From: RUG14130 sp045598325
GTDB taxonomy: Bacteria; Bacillota; Clostridia; Christensenellales; Aristaeellaceae
NCBI GenBank assembly: GCA_045598325.1
Contig: JAZLLT010000064.1
Span: forward strand, 1 to 64,000
DNA: 64,000 nt
Direction of reading: 5' to 3'
Below, one piece after another: positions 26,281 to 35,844 of this stretch (the stretch's first letter is position 1; the number at the start of each line of letters is the position of its first letter). The translations under genes were made by a program, and so were the position numbers. The notes below the pieces were generated by a model that ran no database searches, was not told the origin of the DNA, and saw only the letters and a program-made list of their open reading frames with translations.

Positions 26281-27329
26281 ACCTTTCACCCCTGATCTAC
26301 TTCTCCAGACTCTACGGAGCCAACCGTGAACTGGTCACCTGCGGAGGCGGCAACACCTCCATGAAGGAAAACGGCATCATGTATGTCAAGGGCAGCGGCA
26401 CCGCCCTCAAGGATGCCGTCACCGAGACTTTTGTGGGCATGGACATGAAGAAACTGCTCTCCATGCTGGATGAGGAATATCCCGCCGAGGATACCGCCCG
26501 CGAAGCCAAATTCGTGGCGGACTGCGCTGCGGCGAAACTGCCCGGCGAAGAGAGCAAGCGTCCCTCCGTGGAAGCGCTGCTCCACGCCCTGTTCCCCCAG
26601 AAATTCGTGCTGCATCTGCATCCCGCTCTCATCAACGGCCTCACCTGCAGCAAAAACGGCGAAGCCGAGTGCAAGCGTCTCTTCGGCGATTCCGTGGTCT
26701 GGGTGCCTGCCTGCAAGCCCGGCTACACCCTCGCCAAGATCATGAAGGGTATCTTCGACGCGTCCGAAAAGCCCATCAAGACCGTGCTTCTCGAAAACCA
26801 CGGCGTGTTCTTCGGAGCCGATACCGTGGAGGACCTCGAAGTGCATCTTTCCGGCATGATGAACGCCCTGACCGCCTGCGTGGAAGGCAAGCCCGAGGTG
26901 GAGAGCGAAGGCACTGATACCGCGGGCTGGAGCGAACTCATCAAAAAGAACAGCGGAAAGAACTTCGTCTGCTTTAACAACAGCCCCGAAGCCATGAAGT
27001 ATGCCGCCTCCAAGATGGCCGCCGAGCCCATCATGAAGCCCTTCAATCCCGACCAGATCGTGTACTGCGGCCCCAAGGTCCAGTTCGGCGCGTGCGAGAA
27101 CTGCCTGAAGGAAATTTCCGCCAATGTCATCATCATGAAGGGCGCGGGCATCTATACCGTGGGCGACACCGAGAAAAACGCGGTCAATGCCATGACCCTC
27201 GTCAAGGATGCCATGAAGATCGCCTACTACGCCAAGTTCTTCGGCGGCGAGTCTCCCATGGCGCAGGACCTTGTGGACTTTATCGTGAACTGGGAAGTTG
27301 AATCCTACCGCAAGAGCGTCAATCAATAA
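26277..27329 (+). CDS. Class II aldolase domain protein (RhaE-like half)
   Basis: 350 residues. VTCGGGNTSMK, KFVLHLHPALINGLTC (His pair for zinc) and TVLLENHGVFFGADT (third His) are the class II aldolase/adducin signatures. Length and layout match the aldolase half of the bifunctional rhamnulose-1-phosphate aldolase/lactaldehyde dehydrogenase RhaEW. The SDR half is encoded separately by the next gene. Class II aldolases split a ketose-1-phosphate into DHAP and an aldehyde. The substrate may be rhamnulose-1-phosphate, given nearby rhamnosidases, but no rhamnose isomerase or kinase is present, so this is inference. Confidence 0.8.
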   Translation: MNLSPLIYFSRLYGANRELVTCGGGNTSMKENGIMYVKGSGTALKDAVTETFVGMDMKKLLSMLDEEYPAEDTAREAKFVADCAAAKLPGEESKRPSVEALLHALFPQKFVLHLHPALINGLTCSKNGEAECKRLFGDSVVWVPACKPGYTLAKIMKGIFDASEKPIKTVLLENHGVFFGADTVEDLEVHLSGMMNALTACVEGKPEVESEGTDTAGWSELIKKNSGKNFVCFNNSPEAMKYAASKMAAEPIMKPFNPDQIVYCGPKVQFGACENCLKEISANVIIMKGAGIYTVGDTEKNAVNAMTLVKDAMKIAYYAKFFGGESPMAQDLVDFIVNWEVESYRKSVNQ

Positions 27330-27347
27330 AAAAGGGGATATAGAACA

Positions 27348-28220
27348 ATGACTTTTGAAGAAGCAAAAGCGTACGCGGCTGCAAATGTTCACAACCGCCC
27401 CGCAACCACCGGCCGTCTCGCCGGCAAGATCGCCATCGTGACCGGCGCCGCTCAGGGCTTCGGCTACGGCATCGCCAAGGAAATGCTCAAGGAAGGCGCC
27501 TCCATCGTGGTCGCCGACCTGAACGAGCCCCTCGCTCTGGAAGTGGCCGCCGAGTTCGGCGAGCACGCCATGGGCGTCAAGGTGGATGTTTCCTCTCCCG
27601 AATCCGTCGAGGAAATGGTCGTGAAGACCGTTGAACATTTCGGCGGCGTGGACATCCTGGTCTCCAACGCGGGCGTCGCCGGCGCGGGCAGCCTCGAGGA
27701 TATGACCGTCGGCAAGTTCGAGTTCGTCACCAACATCAACTACAAGGCCTACTTCCTGTGCGCGAAGTTCGTTTCCGCCATCATGAAGGCCCAGTTCGAA
27801 GCGGACAACAGCCTGTTCCACGACATCATCCAGATCAATTCCAAGAGCGGTCTCGAAGGCAGCAAAGCCAACTTCGCCTACGCAGGCGGCAAGTTCGGCG
27901 GCATCGGCCTGACCCAGAGTTTCGCCATGGAACTGGCTCCCTTCAACATCAAGGTCAACTCCATCTGCCCCGGCAACTACTATGACGGTCCTCTCTGGAG
28001 CGATCCCGTCAAGGGCCTGTTCGTGCAGTACCTGAACGCGGGCAAGGTGCCCGGCGCCAAGACCGTGGAAGATGTGAAGGCCTACTATATGAGCAAGTCC
28101 CTGATCAAGCGCGGCTGCCTGCCTTCCGATGTGGCTCTGGCGCTCACCTACTGCGTGGAGCAGAAGTATGAGACCGGTCAGGCCATTCCCGTGACCGGCG
28201 GCCAGGTCATGCTTTCCTGA
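27348..28220 (+). CDS. Short-chain dehydrogenase/reductase (RhaW-like half)
   Basis: 290 residues. The Rossmann motif TGAAQGFGYGIAKE, the NAG motif VSNAGVAG, the catalytic Ser in INSKSG, and Tyr/Lys in FAYAGGKFGGIG (YxxxK) are present. PGNYYDGPLW follows the cofactor domain. It resembles both the SDR half of RhaEW (lactaldehyde dehydrogenase) and sorbitol-6-phosphate dehydrogenases. It starts 18 bases after the aldolase with AAAGGGG, so the two are probably made in equal amounts. Confidence 0.85.
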   Translation: MTFEEAKAYAAANVHNRPATTGRLAGKIAIVTGAAQGFGYGIAKEMLKEGASIVVADLNEPLALEVAAEFGEHAMGVKVDVSSPESVEEMVVKTVEHFGGVDILVSNAGVAGAGSLEDMTVGKFEFVTNINYKAYFLCAKFVSAIMKAQFEADNSLFHDIIQINSKSGLEGSKANFAYAGGKFGGIGLTQSFAMELAPFNIKVNSICPGNYYDGPLWSDPVKGLFVQYLNAGKVPGAKTVEDVKAYYMSKSLIKRGCLPSDVALALTYCVEQKYETGQAIPVTGGQVMLS

Positions 28221-28231
28221 CGGGGGAGACT

Positions 28232-29401
28232 ATGGAAAAGAAAGAAATCCTCGCGCTGCTCAACGCGGACACGGCGGAAAAACGGCTGGAAAATCTCAGA
28301 ACGCTGATTGCGAACGAGACGGAAAAACCCGCCGCCAGACCCGAGTACGCCAATAACCACATCCACACCAAATATAGTTTCAGTCCCTATTCTCCCACCG
28401 CGGCCGTTTACTTCGCCCGGCGGGAAGGCCTGCTCACCTGCGGTATCATGGATCACGATTCCATCGCGGGCGCGGCGGAATTCCGCGAGGCAGGCAAAAT
28501 CGCCGGTATGGGCACCACCTGCGGCTTCGAGGCGCGCGTGTCCTTCGCGGGAACGCCCTTTGAAAACCGCCGCACCAACCATCCCGATCAGGCGGGCGCT
28601 TCCTACATGGCGTTCCACTCCGTTCCCTGCGAGAGTTTCGAAAAGACCCAAAGGACACTTCGTGAACTTTCCGAAAAGCGCAACATCCGCAACCGGAAGA
28701 TGGTGGACAGGATCAATGCCATCACCTCCGCCTACGGCATCACCGTGGACTTCGATAAGGATGTCCTGCCCATCTCCAATTTCGCCGTGGGCGGCTCCGT
28801 CACCGAACGCCATCTGCTCTATGCACTCTCCCTCAAGATCATCGAAAAGGTCGGACGCGAAAATGTGCTCTCCTTCCTCAAAAACGATCTGAAGGTGGCG
28901 CCCTCTTCCAAGGTGGAAGGCTGGCTCCGGGACACCGCATCCGAGCACTTCACCTACGATGTGCTGGGTGTCATGAAGAGCGAACTCAACGCCCGCACCT
29001 ACATCCCCGCGGATGAGGAAATGATGACCCTCAAAGAAGCGGTCGACTTTGCGGGCGACATCGGCGCTACGCTCTGCTACGCCTATCTGGGCGATGTGGG
29101 CGTGAGCGCGACCGGCGACAAAAAGGCGCAGAAGTTCGAGGACGACTACCTTGAGGAACTCATGGCGTTCTTAAAGGAAGCGGGCGTCAAGGGCATCACC
29201 TACATGCCGAGCCGCAACACCATCGCTCAGATGGACCGGCTCATGGGACTTTGCGACAAACTGGGCTTCACCCAGATCTCGGGCGAAGACATCAACTCTT
29301 CCCGCCAGTCCTTCATCTGCAAGGAATTGGCGGATCCCAGGTTCAGCCATCTGGTGGATGCGGCCTGGAGACTTGTGAAATCGGAAATCAGGGAGGACTA
29401 A
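28232..29401 (+). CDS. PHP-domain phosphoesterase
   Basis: 389 residues. The polymerase-and-histidinol-phosphatase fold is marked by NHIHTKYSFSPYSP (HxH), IMDHDSIAGAAEF (DHD), CGFEARV and GEDINS at the C-terminus, giving metal ligands. The insertion between them (about 130-310) is large. PHP enzymes hydrolyse phosphate esters, including cyclic ones; the substrate is unknown. Its position between the SDR and a ketose-phosphate reductase suggests it removes phosphate from a sugar-phosphate intermediate. Ribosome site GGGGGAG. Confidence 0.8.
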   Translation: MEKKEILALLNADTAEKRLENLRTLIANETEKPAARPEYANNHIHTKYSFSPYSPTAAVYFARREGLLTCGIMDHDSIAGAAEFREAGKIAGMGTTCGFEARVSFAGTPFENRRTNHPDQAGASYMAFHSVPCESFEKTQRTLRELSEKRNIRNRKMVDRINAITSAYGITVDFDKDVLPISNFAVGGSVTERHLLYALSLKIIEKVGRENVLSFLKNDLKVAPSSKVEGWLRDTASEHFTYDVLGVMKSELNARTYIPADEEMMTLKEAVDFAGDIGATLCYAYLGDVGVSATGDKKAQKFEDDYLEELMAFLKEAGVKGITYMPSRNTIAQMDRLMGLCDKLGFTQISGEDINSSRQSFICKELADPRFSHLVDAAWRLVKSEIRED

Positions 29402-29404
29402 TCC

Positions 29405-30667
29405 ATGAAAACCAGAGCGGTCAGACTCTACGGTAAAGAAGACCTTCGTCTCGAGACCTTCGAACTTCCCGCCATCAAGGATGACGAGATCCTCGCCAAG
29501 GTCGTCAGCGACTCCATCTGCATGTCCACCTATAAGTGCGCAGAGCAGGGCAAGGACCACAAGCGCGTTCCCCAGGACATCGATGTGAACCCCACCATCA
29601 TGGGTCACGAGTTCTGCGGCGAGATTCTGGAAGTCGGCTCCAAGTGGAAGGATTCCTACAAGGTTGGACAGCGCTTCGCCATCCAGCCCAACATCAACTA
29701 CAAGGGCACCCTGTGGGCTCCCGGCTACTCCTTCACCACCATCGGCGGCGACGCGACCTACATCGTGATTCCCCAGCAGTTCATGGAGTGCGGATGCCTG
29801 CTGCCCTATAACGGCGACAACTACTTCGGCGCATCCCTGTCCGAGCCCCTTTCCTGCGTGGCGGGCACCTTCAAGGCGATGTACCACACCAAACCCGGCG
29901 TGTATGAGCACTTCATGGGCATCAAGGAAGGCGGCAAAATGGCACTGCTGGCATCCGTCGGCCCCATGGGTCTGGCTGCCATCGACTATGTGATCCATAC
30001 CGACCGCCGTCCCTCCCTGCTCACCATCACCGATATCGACCAGAGCAGACTGGACCGTGCCGCCCGCATCCACACCGTGGAAGAAGCGAAGAAGTACGGC
30101 ATCGAACTGCACTATGTGAACACCGGCGCGATGGCCGATCCCGTTGCGGCGCTCATGGAACTCACCGGCGGCACCGGCTACGACGATGTGGTCTGCTTCG
30201 CCCCCGTGACTCCCGTTGTGGAGCAGGCGGATGCCATCCTCGGCACCGACGGCTGCCTCAACTTCTTTGCCGGCCCCGCCCGCAAGGACTTCTACGCCAA
30301 ACTGAATTTCTATAATGTGCACTACGCTTCCACCCACATCTGCGGCACCTCCGGCGGAAACACCGATGATATGGCGGAATGTCTCAAGATGATGAGCGAA
30401 GGCAAATTGACCCCCGCCGCCCTCGTTACCCACATCGGCGGCCTCAACGCGGTCATCGACACCACCCTGAATCTTCCCAAGATCCCCGGCGGAAAGAAAC
30501 TGATCTACACCCACATCGAAATGCCTCTGACCGCCATTTCCGATTTCGCGGAACTGGGCAAGACCGATCCCATGTTTGCAAAACTTGCCGAACTTACCGA
30601 CAAGACCAACGGCCTGTGGAACAATGAGGCCGAAGACTATCTGCTCAAGACCCTTGCAAAAGACTAA
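29405..30667 (+). CDS. L-sorbose-1-phosphate reductase-like zinc-dependent dehydrogenase
   Basis: 420 residues of the medium-chain alcohol dehydrogenase family. The N-terminus (AVRLYGKEDLRLETFELP.IKDDEIL.KVVSDSICMSTYK) and GHEFCGEI, with GMG-like VGPMGLAAIDYVIH, closely follow SorE as I recall it. SorE reduces L-sorbose-1-phosphate to glucitol-6-phosphate with NADPH. The structural four-Cys zinc lobe is absent, as in SorE. No sorbose PTS is present here, so a different ketose-1-phosphate is possible. Confidence 0.8.
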   Translation: MKTRAVRLYGKEDLRLETFELPAIKDDEILAKVVSDSICMSTYKCAEQGKDHKRVPQDIDVNPTIMGHEFCGEILEVGSKWKDSYKVGQRFAIQPNINYKGTLWAPGYSFTTIGGDATYIVIPQQFMECGCLLPYNGDNYFGASLSEPLSCVAGTFKAMYHTKPGVYEHFMGIKEGGKMALLASVGPMGLAAIDYVIHTDRRPSLLTITDIDQSRLDRAARIHTVEEAKKYGIELHYVNTGAMADPVAALMELTGGTGYDDVVCFAPVTPVVEQADAILGTDGCLNFFAGPARKDFYAKLNFYNVHYASTHICGTSGGNTDDMAECLKMMSEGKLTPAALVTHIGGLNAVIDTTLNLPKIPGGKKLIYTHIEMPLTAISDFAELGKTDPMFAKLAELTDKTNGLWNNEAEDYLLKTLAKD

Positions 30668-30682
30668 GGAGGAACATACATT

Positions 30683-31951
30683 ATGGCACAGGCTGTTATC
30701 ATGCCGAAAGCGGGTATCACCGTTGAATCCTGCCTGATCGGCAAATGGCTCAAGAAAGTCGGCGATCAGGTGAAACTGGGTGAGATCATCTATACCTATG
30801 AGACCGACAAGGCATCCTTCGAGTGCGAAAGCACTGCGGAAGGTGAACTGCTCGACATCTTCTTCAAAGACGGCGACGAAGTGCCCTGCTTTACCAATGT
30901 GTGCGTCATCGGCACCAAGGGCGAGAATTACGACGATCTGAAGCCCGCAGGTGCCTCCTCCGCAGCCCCCACGGCAGCCGCTCCTGTCGAGGAAAAGAAG
31001 GAAGAAGTCAAGGCAGCCCCCGCAGCGGAAAAGACCGCGTCCGCGGACGGCAGCGTGAAGATCTCTCCCCGCGCCAGGGCCCTCGCCGAAAAAGCCGGCG
31101 TCGATGCCTCCTACGCAGAACCCACCGGACCCAACGGGCGCATCATCGAGCGCGATGTGCGCAAACTGATGGAGACCGGCATGCCCGTGAAGGAAGAACC
31201 GAAAGCCGAGGCAGCAGCCCCCGCCGTGCCCGCTCCCGCAGCGGCAGCCCCCGCAGCCGAGTACGAGGACATCAAGTTCTCCGGCATCCGCAAGGCGATC
31301 TCCAAGTCCATGATGAACTCCCTGCACGGGATGGCGCAGCTCACCAACCATCATTCCTTCGACGCGACCGCCATTCAGGCGTTCCGCAAGGAGTGCAAGG
31401 CAGCCGGCGGAGACATCGGCGGCATCACTCTGGGCGACATGGTGCTCTACGCTGTGTCCCGCACCATCCTCGACTGGCCGGACCTCAACGCCAACATGGT
31501 GGACGACACCACCCTGCGCCGCTTCAAGCATGTGAATCTTGGCGTTGCCGTTGATACCCCCAGAGGACTCATGGTGCCCACTATCTTTAACGCCGACACC
31601 AAGAGTCTGCTCGAGATTTCCAAAGAAGTCAAGACCCTCGCCGAAGCGGCCCGCTCGGGCGCCATCAGCCCCGACCTGCTCACCGGCGCGTCCTTCACCG
31701 TTTCCAATCTGGGCTCCACCGGTGTCGAGATGTTCACCCCCGTCATCAATCCCCCGCAGACTGCCATCCTGGGCGTATGCGGCATCGTGAACCGCGTGAA
31801 GGCGGACGCCGCGGGACAAATCAAACTCTATCCCGCTATGGGTCTTTCCCTCACCTACGACCACAGGGCCGTGGACGGTTCTCCCGCTTCCAAGTTCTGC
31901 GCGCAGCTTTGCAGGAACCTCGAAGCCTTCACTCTTCTGCTCGCGAAATAA
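30683..31951 (+). CDS. 2-oxoacid dehydrogenase E2, dihydrolipoamide acyltransferase
   Basis: 422 residues: an N-terminal lipoyl domain with the modified Lys43 in YETDKASFE, an Ala/Pro/Glu-rich linker, and a peripheral-subunit-binding domain (ISPRARALAEKAG...GPNGRIIERDV). A second linker leads to the catalytic domain ending in TYDHRAVDG. E2 passes the acyl group from E1 to CoA. Only one lipoyl domain is present. Lipoate would be attached by the ligase encoded four genes downstream in the same operon. Acyl specificity (pyruvate, acetoin or branched chain) cannot be told. Confidence 0.92.
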   Translation: MAQAVIMPKAGITVESCLIGKWLKKVGDQVKLGEIIYTYETDKASFECESTAEGELLDIFFKDGDEVPCFTNVCVIGTKGENYDDLKPAGASSAAPTAAAPVEEKKEEVKAAPAAEKTASADGSVKISPRARALAEKAGVDASYAEPTGPNGRIIERDVRKLMETGMPVKEEPKAEAAAPAVPAPAAAAPAAEYEDIKFSGIRKAISKSMMNSLHGMAQLTNHHSFDATAIQAFRKECKAAGGDIGGITLGDMVLYAVSRTILDWPDLNANMVDDTTLRRFKHVNLGVAVDTPRGLMVPTIFNADTKSLLEISKEVKTLAEAARSGAISPDLLTGASFTVSNLGSTGVEMFTPVINPPQTAILGVCGIVNRVKADAAGQIKLYPAMGLSLTYDHRAVDGSPASKFCAQLCRNLEAFTLLLAK

Positions 31952-31964
31952 CCTGAGGAGATAA

Positions 31965-33338
31965 ATGAAAATGGATGCTTTTGACATTATCGTAGTCGGC
32001 GGCGGCCCCGGCGGATATCTGGCCGCGGAACGCGCCTCTCAGGGCGGCCTCAAGGTCTGCCTGTTTGAGAAGAGGGCGCTGGGCGGTGTGTGCCTGAACG
32101 AAGGCTGCATCCCCACCAAGACCCTGCTTAACTCCGCAAAACTCTACCGTCACGCCACCGAGAGCGAAGCCTTCGGCGTGAAGAGCGAGAATGTGGTGTT
32201 CGACCATGCCCAGGTCATCAAGCGCAAGGCGAAGGTCGTCAAGACCCTCGTTTCCGGCGTCGGCATGACCATGAGCGCCAACAAGGTGAATGTCGTCACC
32301 TCCGCCGCCATGATCAGCGGCAAGAAGGACGGCAAGTTCTGTGTCATCGCGGACGGCAAGGAATACCTCGCCGACCGCCTCGTCCTCGCCTGCGGCTCCG
32401 AAGCGGTCGTGCCTCCCATCCCCGGCGTCAAGGAAGGCGTGGAAAGCGGCTTCGTCTGCACCAACAGGGAGATTTTGGAACTGACCGACCTGCCCAAGGA
32501 ACTGGCAGTCATCGGCGGCGGCGTCATCGGTCTGGAAATGGCCTGCTATTTCGCTTCCGTCGGCGTTAAGGTCACCGTCATCGAAATGATGAACAAGATC
32601 GCCGGCCCCACCGACAACGACATCTGCAAGGTGCTGATGGACGCTTACGGCAAGCGCGGCATGATCTTCAAACTCTCCGCGAAGGTGCTCTCCGTGAAGC
32701 CCGGCTTCGTCGTGTACGAGGATGCCGAAGGCCGGCACGAGTGCCCCTGCGACAAGGTCCTGCTCTCTGTCGGCCGCAGAGCCGCCACCAGGAACATCGG
32801 CCTTGAGAGCCTCAATATCGAAATGAACCGCGGCGCCATCGTCACCGATGACACCATGGCGACCACCGTGCCCGGCGTGTGGGCGGTCGGCGACTGCAAC
32901 GGCAAGATCATGCTGGCGCACACCGCGTACCGCGAGGCGGAAGTTGCCGTCAACAATATCCTCGGCAAGAAGGACCGCATCAACTACAACACCATTCCCT
33001 CCGTCATCTACACCGATCCCGAAGTCGCTTCCGTGGGTTATACCAAGGAAAACGCCGAGAAGGCGGGCATGAAGGTGAAGGAAGTCAATGTGCCCATGAT
33101 GTACGCGGGCCGCTATGTGGCCGAAGTCGACGGCGGCAAGGGCTTCTGCAAGATGGTGCTGGACACCGACAAGAACCGCGTCGTGGGTGTTCACATGGTA
33201 GGCTCCTACGCCTCCGAAATGATCCTCTCCGCAGCCATGATGGTGGACACCGAACTGCCGCCCGAGCGCCTCAAGAAGTTCGTCTTCCCGCATCCCACCG
33301 TATGCGAAGTCATGCGCGAAGCCATTTTCAAACTGTAA
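31965..33338 (+). CDS. lpdA: Dihydrolipoyl dehydrogenase (E3)
   Basis: 457 residues. The FAD-binding GGGPGGYLAAERA, the redox-active pair in GVCLNEGCIPTKTLL, the NAD-binding GGGVIGLEMACYF, and the C-terminal HPTVCEVMREA with the catalytic His are all present. E3 reoxidises lipoamide on E2 with NAD. No lipoyl domain is fused to it. The ATG at 31965 follows GAGGAG; ATG 31971 is an equally good alternative. It lies between the E2 and E1 genes. Confidence 0.95.
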   Translation: MKMDAFDIIVVGGGPGGYLAAERASQGGLKVCLFEKRALGGVCLNEGCIPTKTLLNSAKLYRHATESEAFGVKSENVVFDHAQVIKRKAKVVKTLVSGVGMTMSANKVNVVTSAAMISGKKDGKFCVIADGKEYLADRLVLACGSEAVVPPIPGVKEGVESGFVCTNREILELTDLPKELAVIGGGVIGLEMACYFASVGVKVTVIEMMNKIAGPTDNDICKVLMDAYGKRGMIFKLSAKVLSVKPGFVVYEDAEGRHECPCDKVLLSVGRRAATRNIGLESLNIEMNRGAIVTDDTMATTVPGVWAVGDCNGKIMLAHTAYREAEVAVNNILGKKDRINYNTIPSVIYTDPEVASVGYTKENAEKAGMKVKEVNVPMMYAGRYVAEVDGGKGFCKMVLDTDKNRVVGVHMVGSYASEMILSAAMMVDTELPPERLKKFVFPHPTVCEVMREAIFKL

Positions 33339-33360
33339 TCATTGAAAGGGGTAGATCAAT

Positions 33361-35844
33361 ATGCCTAAGTCACTGTACTACGGACCCAGTGAGATCCGCG
33401 CAAAGAGCACCATCCATTTCGAGGACATCAAAGTAAACGCCTACAACAAGACCATCAAGCAGGAACGCAAGAACTTCAAGGATGAGGACCTTCTCCGCAT
33501 TTACCGCGATATCACCATCCTGCGCGAGTTCGAAAATATGGTCACCTCCATCAAGACCCAGAAGTCCTACAATGGCGTCGAGACCACCTATCCCGGCCCC
33601 GCTCACCTGTCCGTGGGTCAGGAAGCCGCCTGCGTCGGTCAGGCTTACCTGATGACGCCCGACGACTATCAGTTCGGTTCCCACCGCTCCCACAGCGAGA
33701 TCCTCGCCAAGGCTCTGTCCTCCATCCAGAAACTGTCCGACAAGGAACTGATGGACATCATGGAGAACTTCCTGGGCGGCAGCACCCTGCGCGCGGTCGA
33801 GAAGATGGGCCCCTGCTCCGATGTGAAGGAACTGGCCATCCGCTTCATCCTCTACGGCACCTGCTCCGAGATCTTCGCCCGCAAGACCGGCTTCCACATG
33901 GGTCTGGGCGGATCCATGCACGCCTTCTTCCTGCCCTTCGGCGTCTATCCCAATAACGCCATCGTCGGCGGTTCCGCTCCCATCGCGACCGGCGCCGCGC
34001 TGTACAAGAAGTGCAACAACAAAAACGGCATCGTCGTCTGCAACATCGGCGACGGTTCCCTGGGCTGCGGCCCCGTGCTGGAGAGCTTCAACTTCGCCTG
34101 CATGGACCAGTTCAAGACCCTTTGGACCGATGACGGCAGACCCGCCTCCGGCATGCCCATCCTCTTCAACATCTTCAACAACGGCTACGGCATGGGCGGC
34201 CAGACCCGCGGCGAGACCATGGCGTACGACATGCTGGCCCGTATGGGCGCCGGCTTTACTCCTTCCCAGATGCACGCCGAGCGCATCGACGGCTTCAATC
34301 CTCTGGCTGTGATCGATGCCATGAAGCGCAAGCTGGAACTGCTCCGCAACGGCGAAGGCCCCGTGCTGCTCGATACTCTGACCTACCGCTTCTGCGGACA
34401 CTCCGTTTCCGACCAGAACGCCTACCGCGAGAAGGACGAGATCAACGACTGGATGGCAGTGGATCCCATCATCACCTACCGTCAGGGCCTCGTCGACGCG
34501 GGCGTTGCCGCGGACAGCAAGTTCGAAGAGATCCTCGCCGAGACCAAGGAGCGCATGACCAACATCTGCCGCCACGCGGCCGACAAGGGATTCAGCCCCT
34601 ACACCGACATGAAGGCAGATCCCGCTTCCGTCGAGCGCCTCATGTTCAGCAATGAAAAAGTCGCTTCCTTCGGCACCGAAAAGTCCAATGTCCTCGGTCC
34701 CAAGGAGTCCTGCAGCCGCGTCCAGCAGTTGGAAGGCAAAGTCCGCTCCGCCTTTGACGCCGACGGCAAGCCCGTTTCCAAGATGAAGGTGTTCGGCATC
34801 CGCGACGCCATCTTCGAGCCCCTTATCGACAAGTTCTATGAGGACAGCAGCCTCATCGCCTACGGCGAGGATGTCCGTGACTGGGGCGGCGCTTACGCCG
34901 TGTACAGGGGATTGACCGATGTGCTGCCTCACAGCCGTCTGTTCAACTCTCCCATTTCCGAAGCCGCCATCGTCGGCTCCGCAGTCGGTTATGCCATGTG
35001 CGGCGGCCGCGCCGTCGTCGAACTCATGTACGCCGACTTCATCGGCCGTGCAGGCGACGAAATCTTCAACCAGATGTCCAAGTGGCAGGCCATGTCCGCC
35101 GGCATCCTCAAGATGCCCGTTATCCTGCGCGTGTCCGTCGGCTCCAAGTACGGTGCCCAGCACTCTCAGGACTGGACCAGCCTCTGCGCCCACATCCCCG
35201 GACTCAAGGTCTGCTTCCCCGCCACTCCCTGGGAAGCCAAGGGACTGATGCAGAGCGCCCTGAACGGCACCGACCCCGTTGTGTTCTTTGAGAGCCAGCG
35301 TATCTACGACATGGGCGAAATGTTCCATGAGGGTGGCGTTCCCAAGGAGAGTTACGAAATCGAGATCGGCGACACCAACAAGATCCGCGACGGCAAGGAT
35401 GTCACCATCCTGACCGTGGGCGCCGCGCTGTACAGAGCGGTCAAGGCTGCCGACGAACTGAAAGAGAAGTACGGCATGGAAGCCGAGATCATCAACATCC
35501 ACTCCCTCGTGCCCCTCAACTATGAGAAGATCATCGCCTCCGTCAAGAAGACCGGCCGCGTCGTGCTGGTATCCGATGCCTGCCAGAGAGCCTCCATGCT
35601 CAACGACATCGCCGCCAACATCACTTCTCTGTGCTTCGACGATCTGGATGCACCCTGCGTTGTCATCGGCGCCCGCAACTGGATCACTCCTCCCTCCGAG
35701 TTCGATGAGTACTTCTTCCCCCAGGCTTCCTGGATCCTCGATGCCATCCACACCCGCATCGTGCCCATCCCCGGATATGTGCCCACCACCGAAGCAGCCG
35801 CTTCCGACGCCGAACTGGAGCGTCGCCTGAAGGCCGGTGTCTGA
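33361..35844 (+). CDS. Fused E1 alpha-beta subunit of a 2-oxoacid dehydrogenase complex
   Basis: 827 residues. The alpha half (about 45-400) has FGSHRSHSEILAK, GFHMGLGGSMHAF and the thiamine diphosphate motif NIGDGSLGCGP...NIFNNGYGMGGQ. The beta half (about 475-815) has YGEDVRDWGGAY, FNSPISEAAIVGSAVGYAMCG and SKYGAQHSQDW. Usually alpha and beta are separate genes in Bacillota, so the fusion is unusual. E1 decarboxylates the 2-oxoacid. The beta start follows a linker of about 70 residues. Its stop overlaps the next start by one base (TGATG). Confidence 0.9.
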   Translation: MPKSLYYGPSEIRAKSTIHFEDIKVNAYNKTIKQERKNFKDEDLLRIYRDITILREFENMVTSIKTQKSYNGVETTYPGPAHLSVGQEAACVGQAYLMTPDDYQFGSHRSHSEILAKALSSIQKLSDKELMDIMENFLGGSTLRAVEKMGPCSDVKELAIRFILYGTCSEIFARKTGFHMGLGGSMHAFFLPFGVYPNNAIVGGSAPIATGAALYKKCNNKNGIVVCNIGDGSLGCGPVLESFNFACMDQFKTLWTDDGRPASGMPILFNIFNNGYGMGGQTRGETMAYDMLARMGAGFTPSQMHAERIDGFNPLAVIDAMKRKLELLRNGEGPVLLDTLTYRFCGHSVSDQNAYREKDEINDWMAVDPIITYRQGLVDAGVAADSKFEEILAETKERMTNICRHAADKGFSPYTDMKADPASVERLMFSNEKVASFGTEKSNVLGPKESCSRVQQLEGKVRSAFDADGKPVSKMKVFGIRDAIFEPLIDKFYEDSSLIAYGEDVRDWGGAYAVYRGLTDVLPHSRLFNSPISEAAIVGSAVGYAMCGGRAVVELMYADFIGRAGDEIFNQMSKWQAMSAGILKMPVILRVSVGSKYGAQHSQDWTSLCAHIPGLKVCFPATPWEAKGLMQSALNGTDPVVFFESQRIYDMGEMFHEGGVPKESYEIEIGDTNKIRDGKDVTILTVGAALYRAVKAADELKEKYGMEAEIINIHSLVPLNYEKIIASVKKTGRVVLVSDACQRASMLNDIAANITSLCFDDLDAPCVVIGARNWITPPSEFDEYFFPQASWILDAIHTRIVPIPGYVPTTEAAASDAELERRLKAGV

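Noticed and set aside
26277..28220. Frameshift breaking one bifunctional gene
   Set aside because: The aldolase ends with a normal stop, and an 18-base spacer with AAAGGGG precedes a proper ATG, so the two genes look genuine.
29171..31987. 938-codon open frame on the minus strand
   Set aside because: Antisense to the SorE-like and E2 genes, whose domain motifs are unmistakable.
33370..35751. 793-codon open frame on the minus strand
   Set aside because: Antisense to the fused E1 gene; no motifs.
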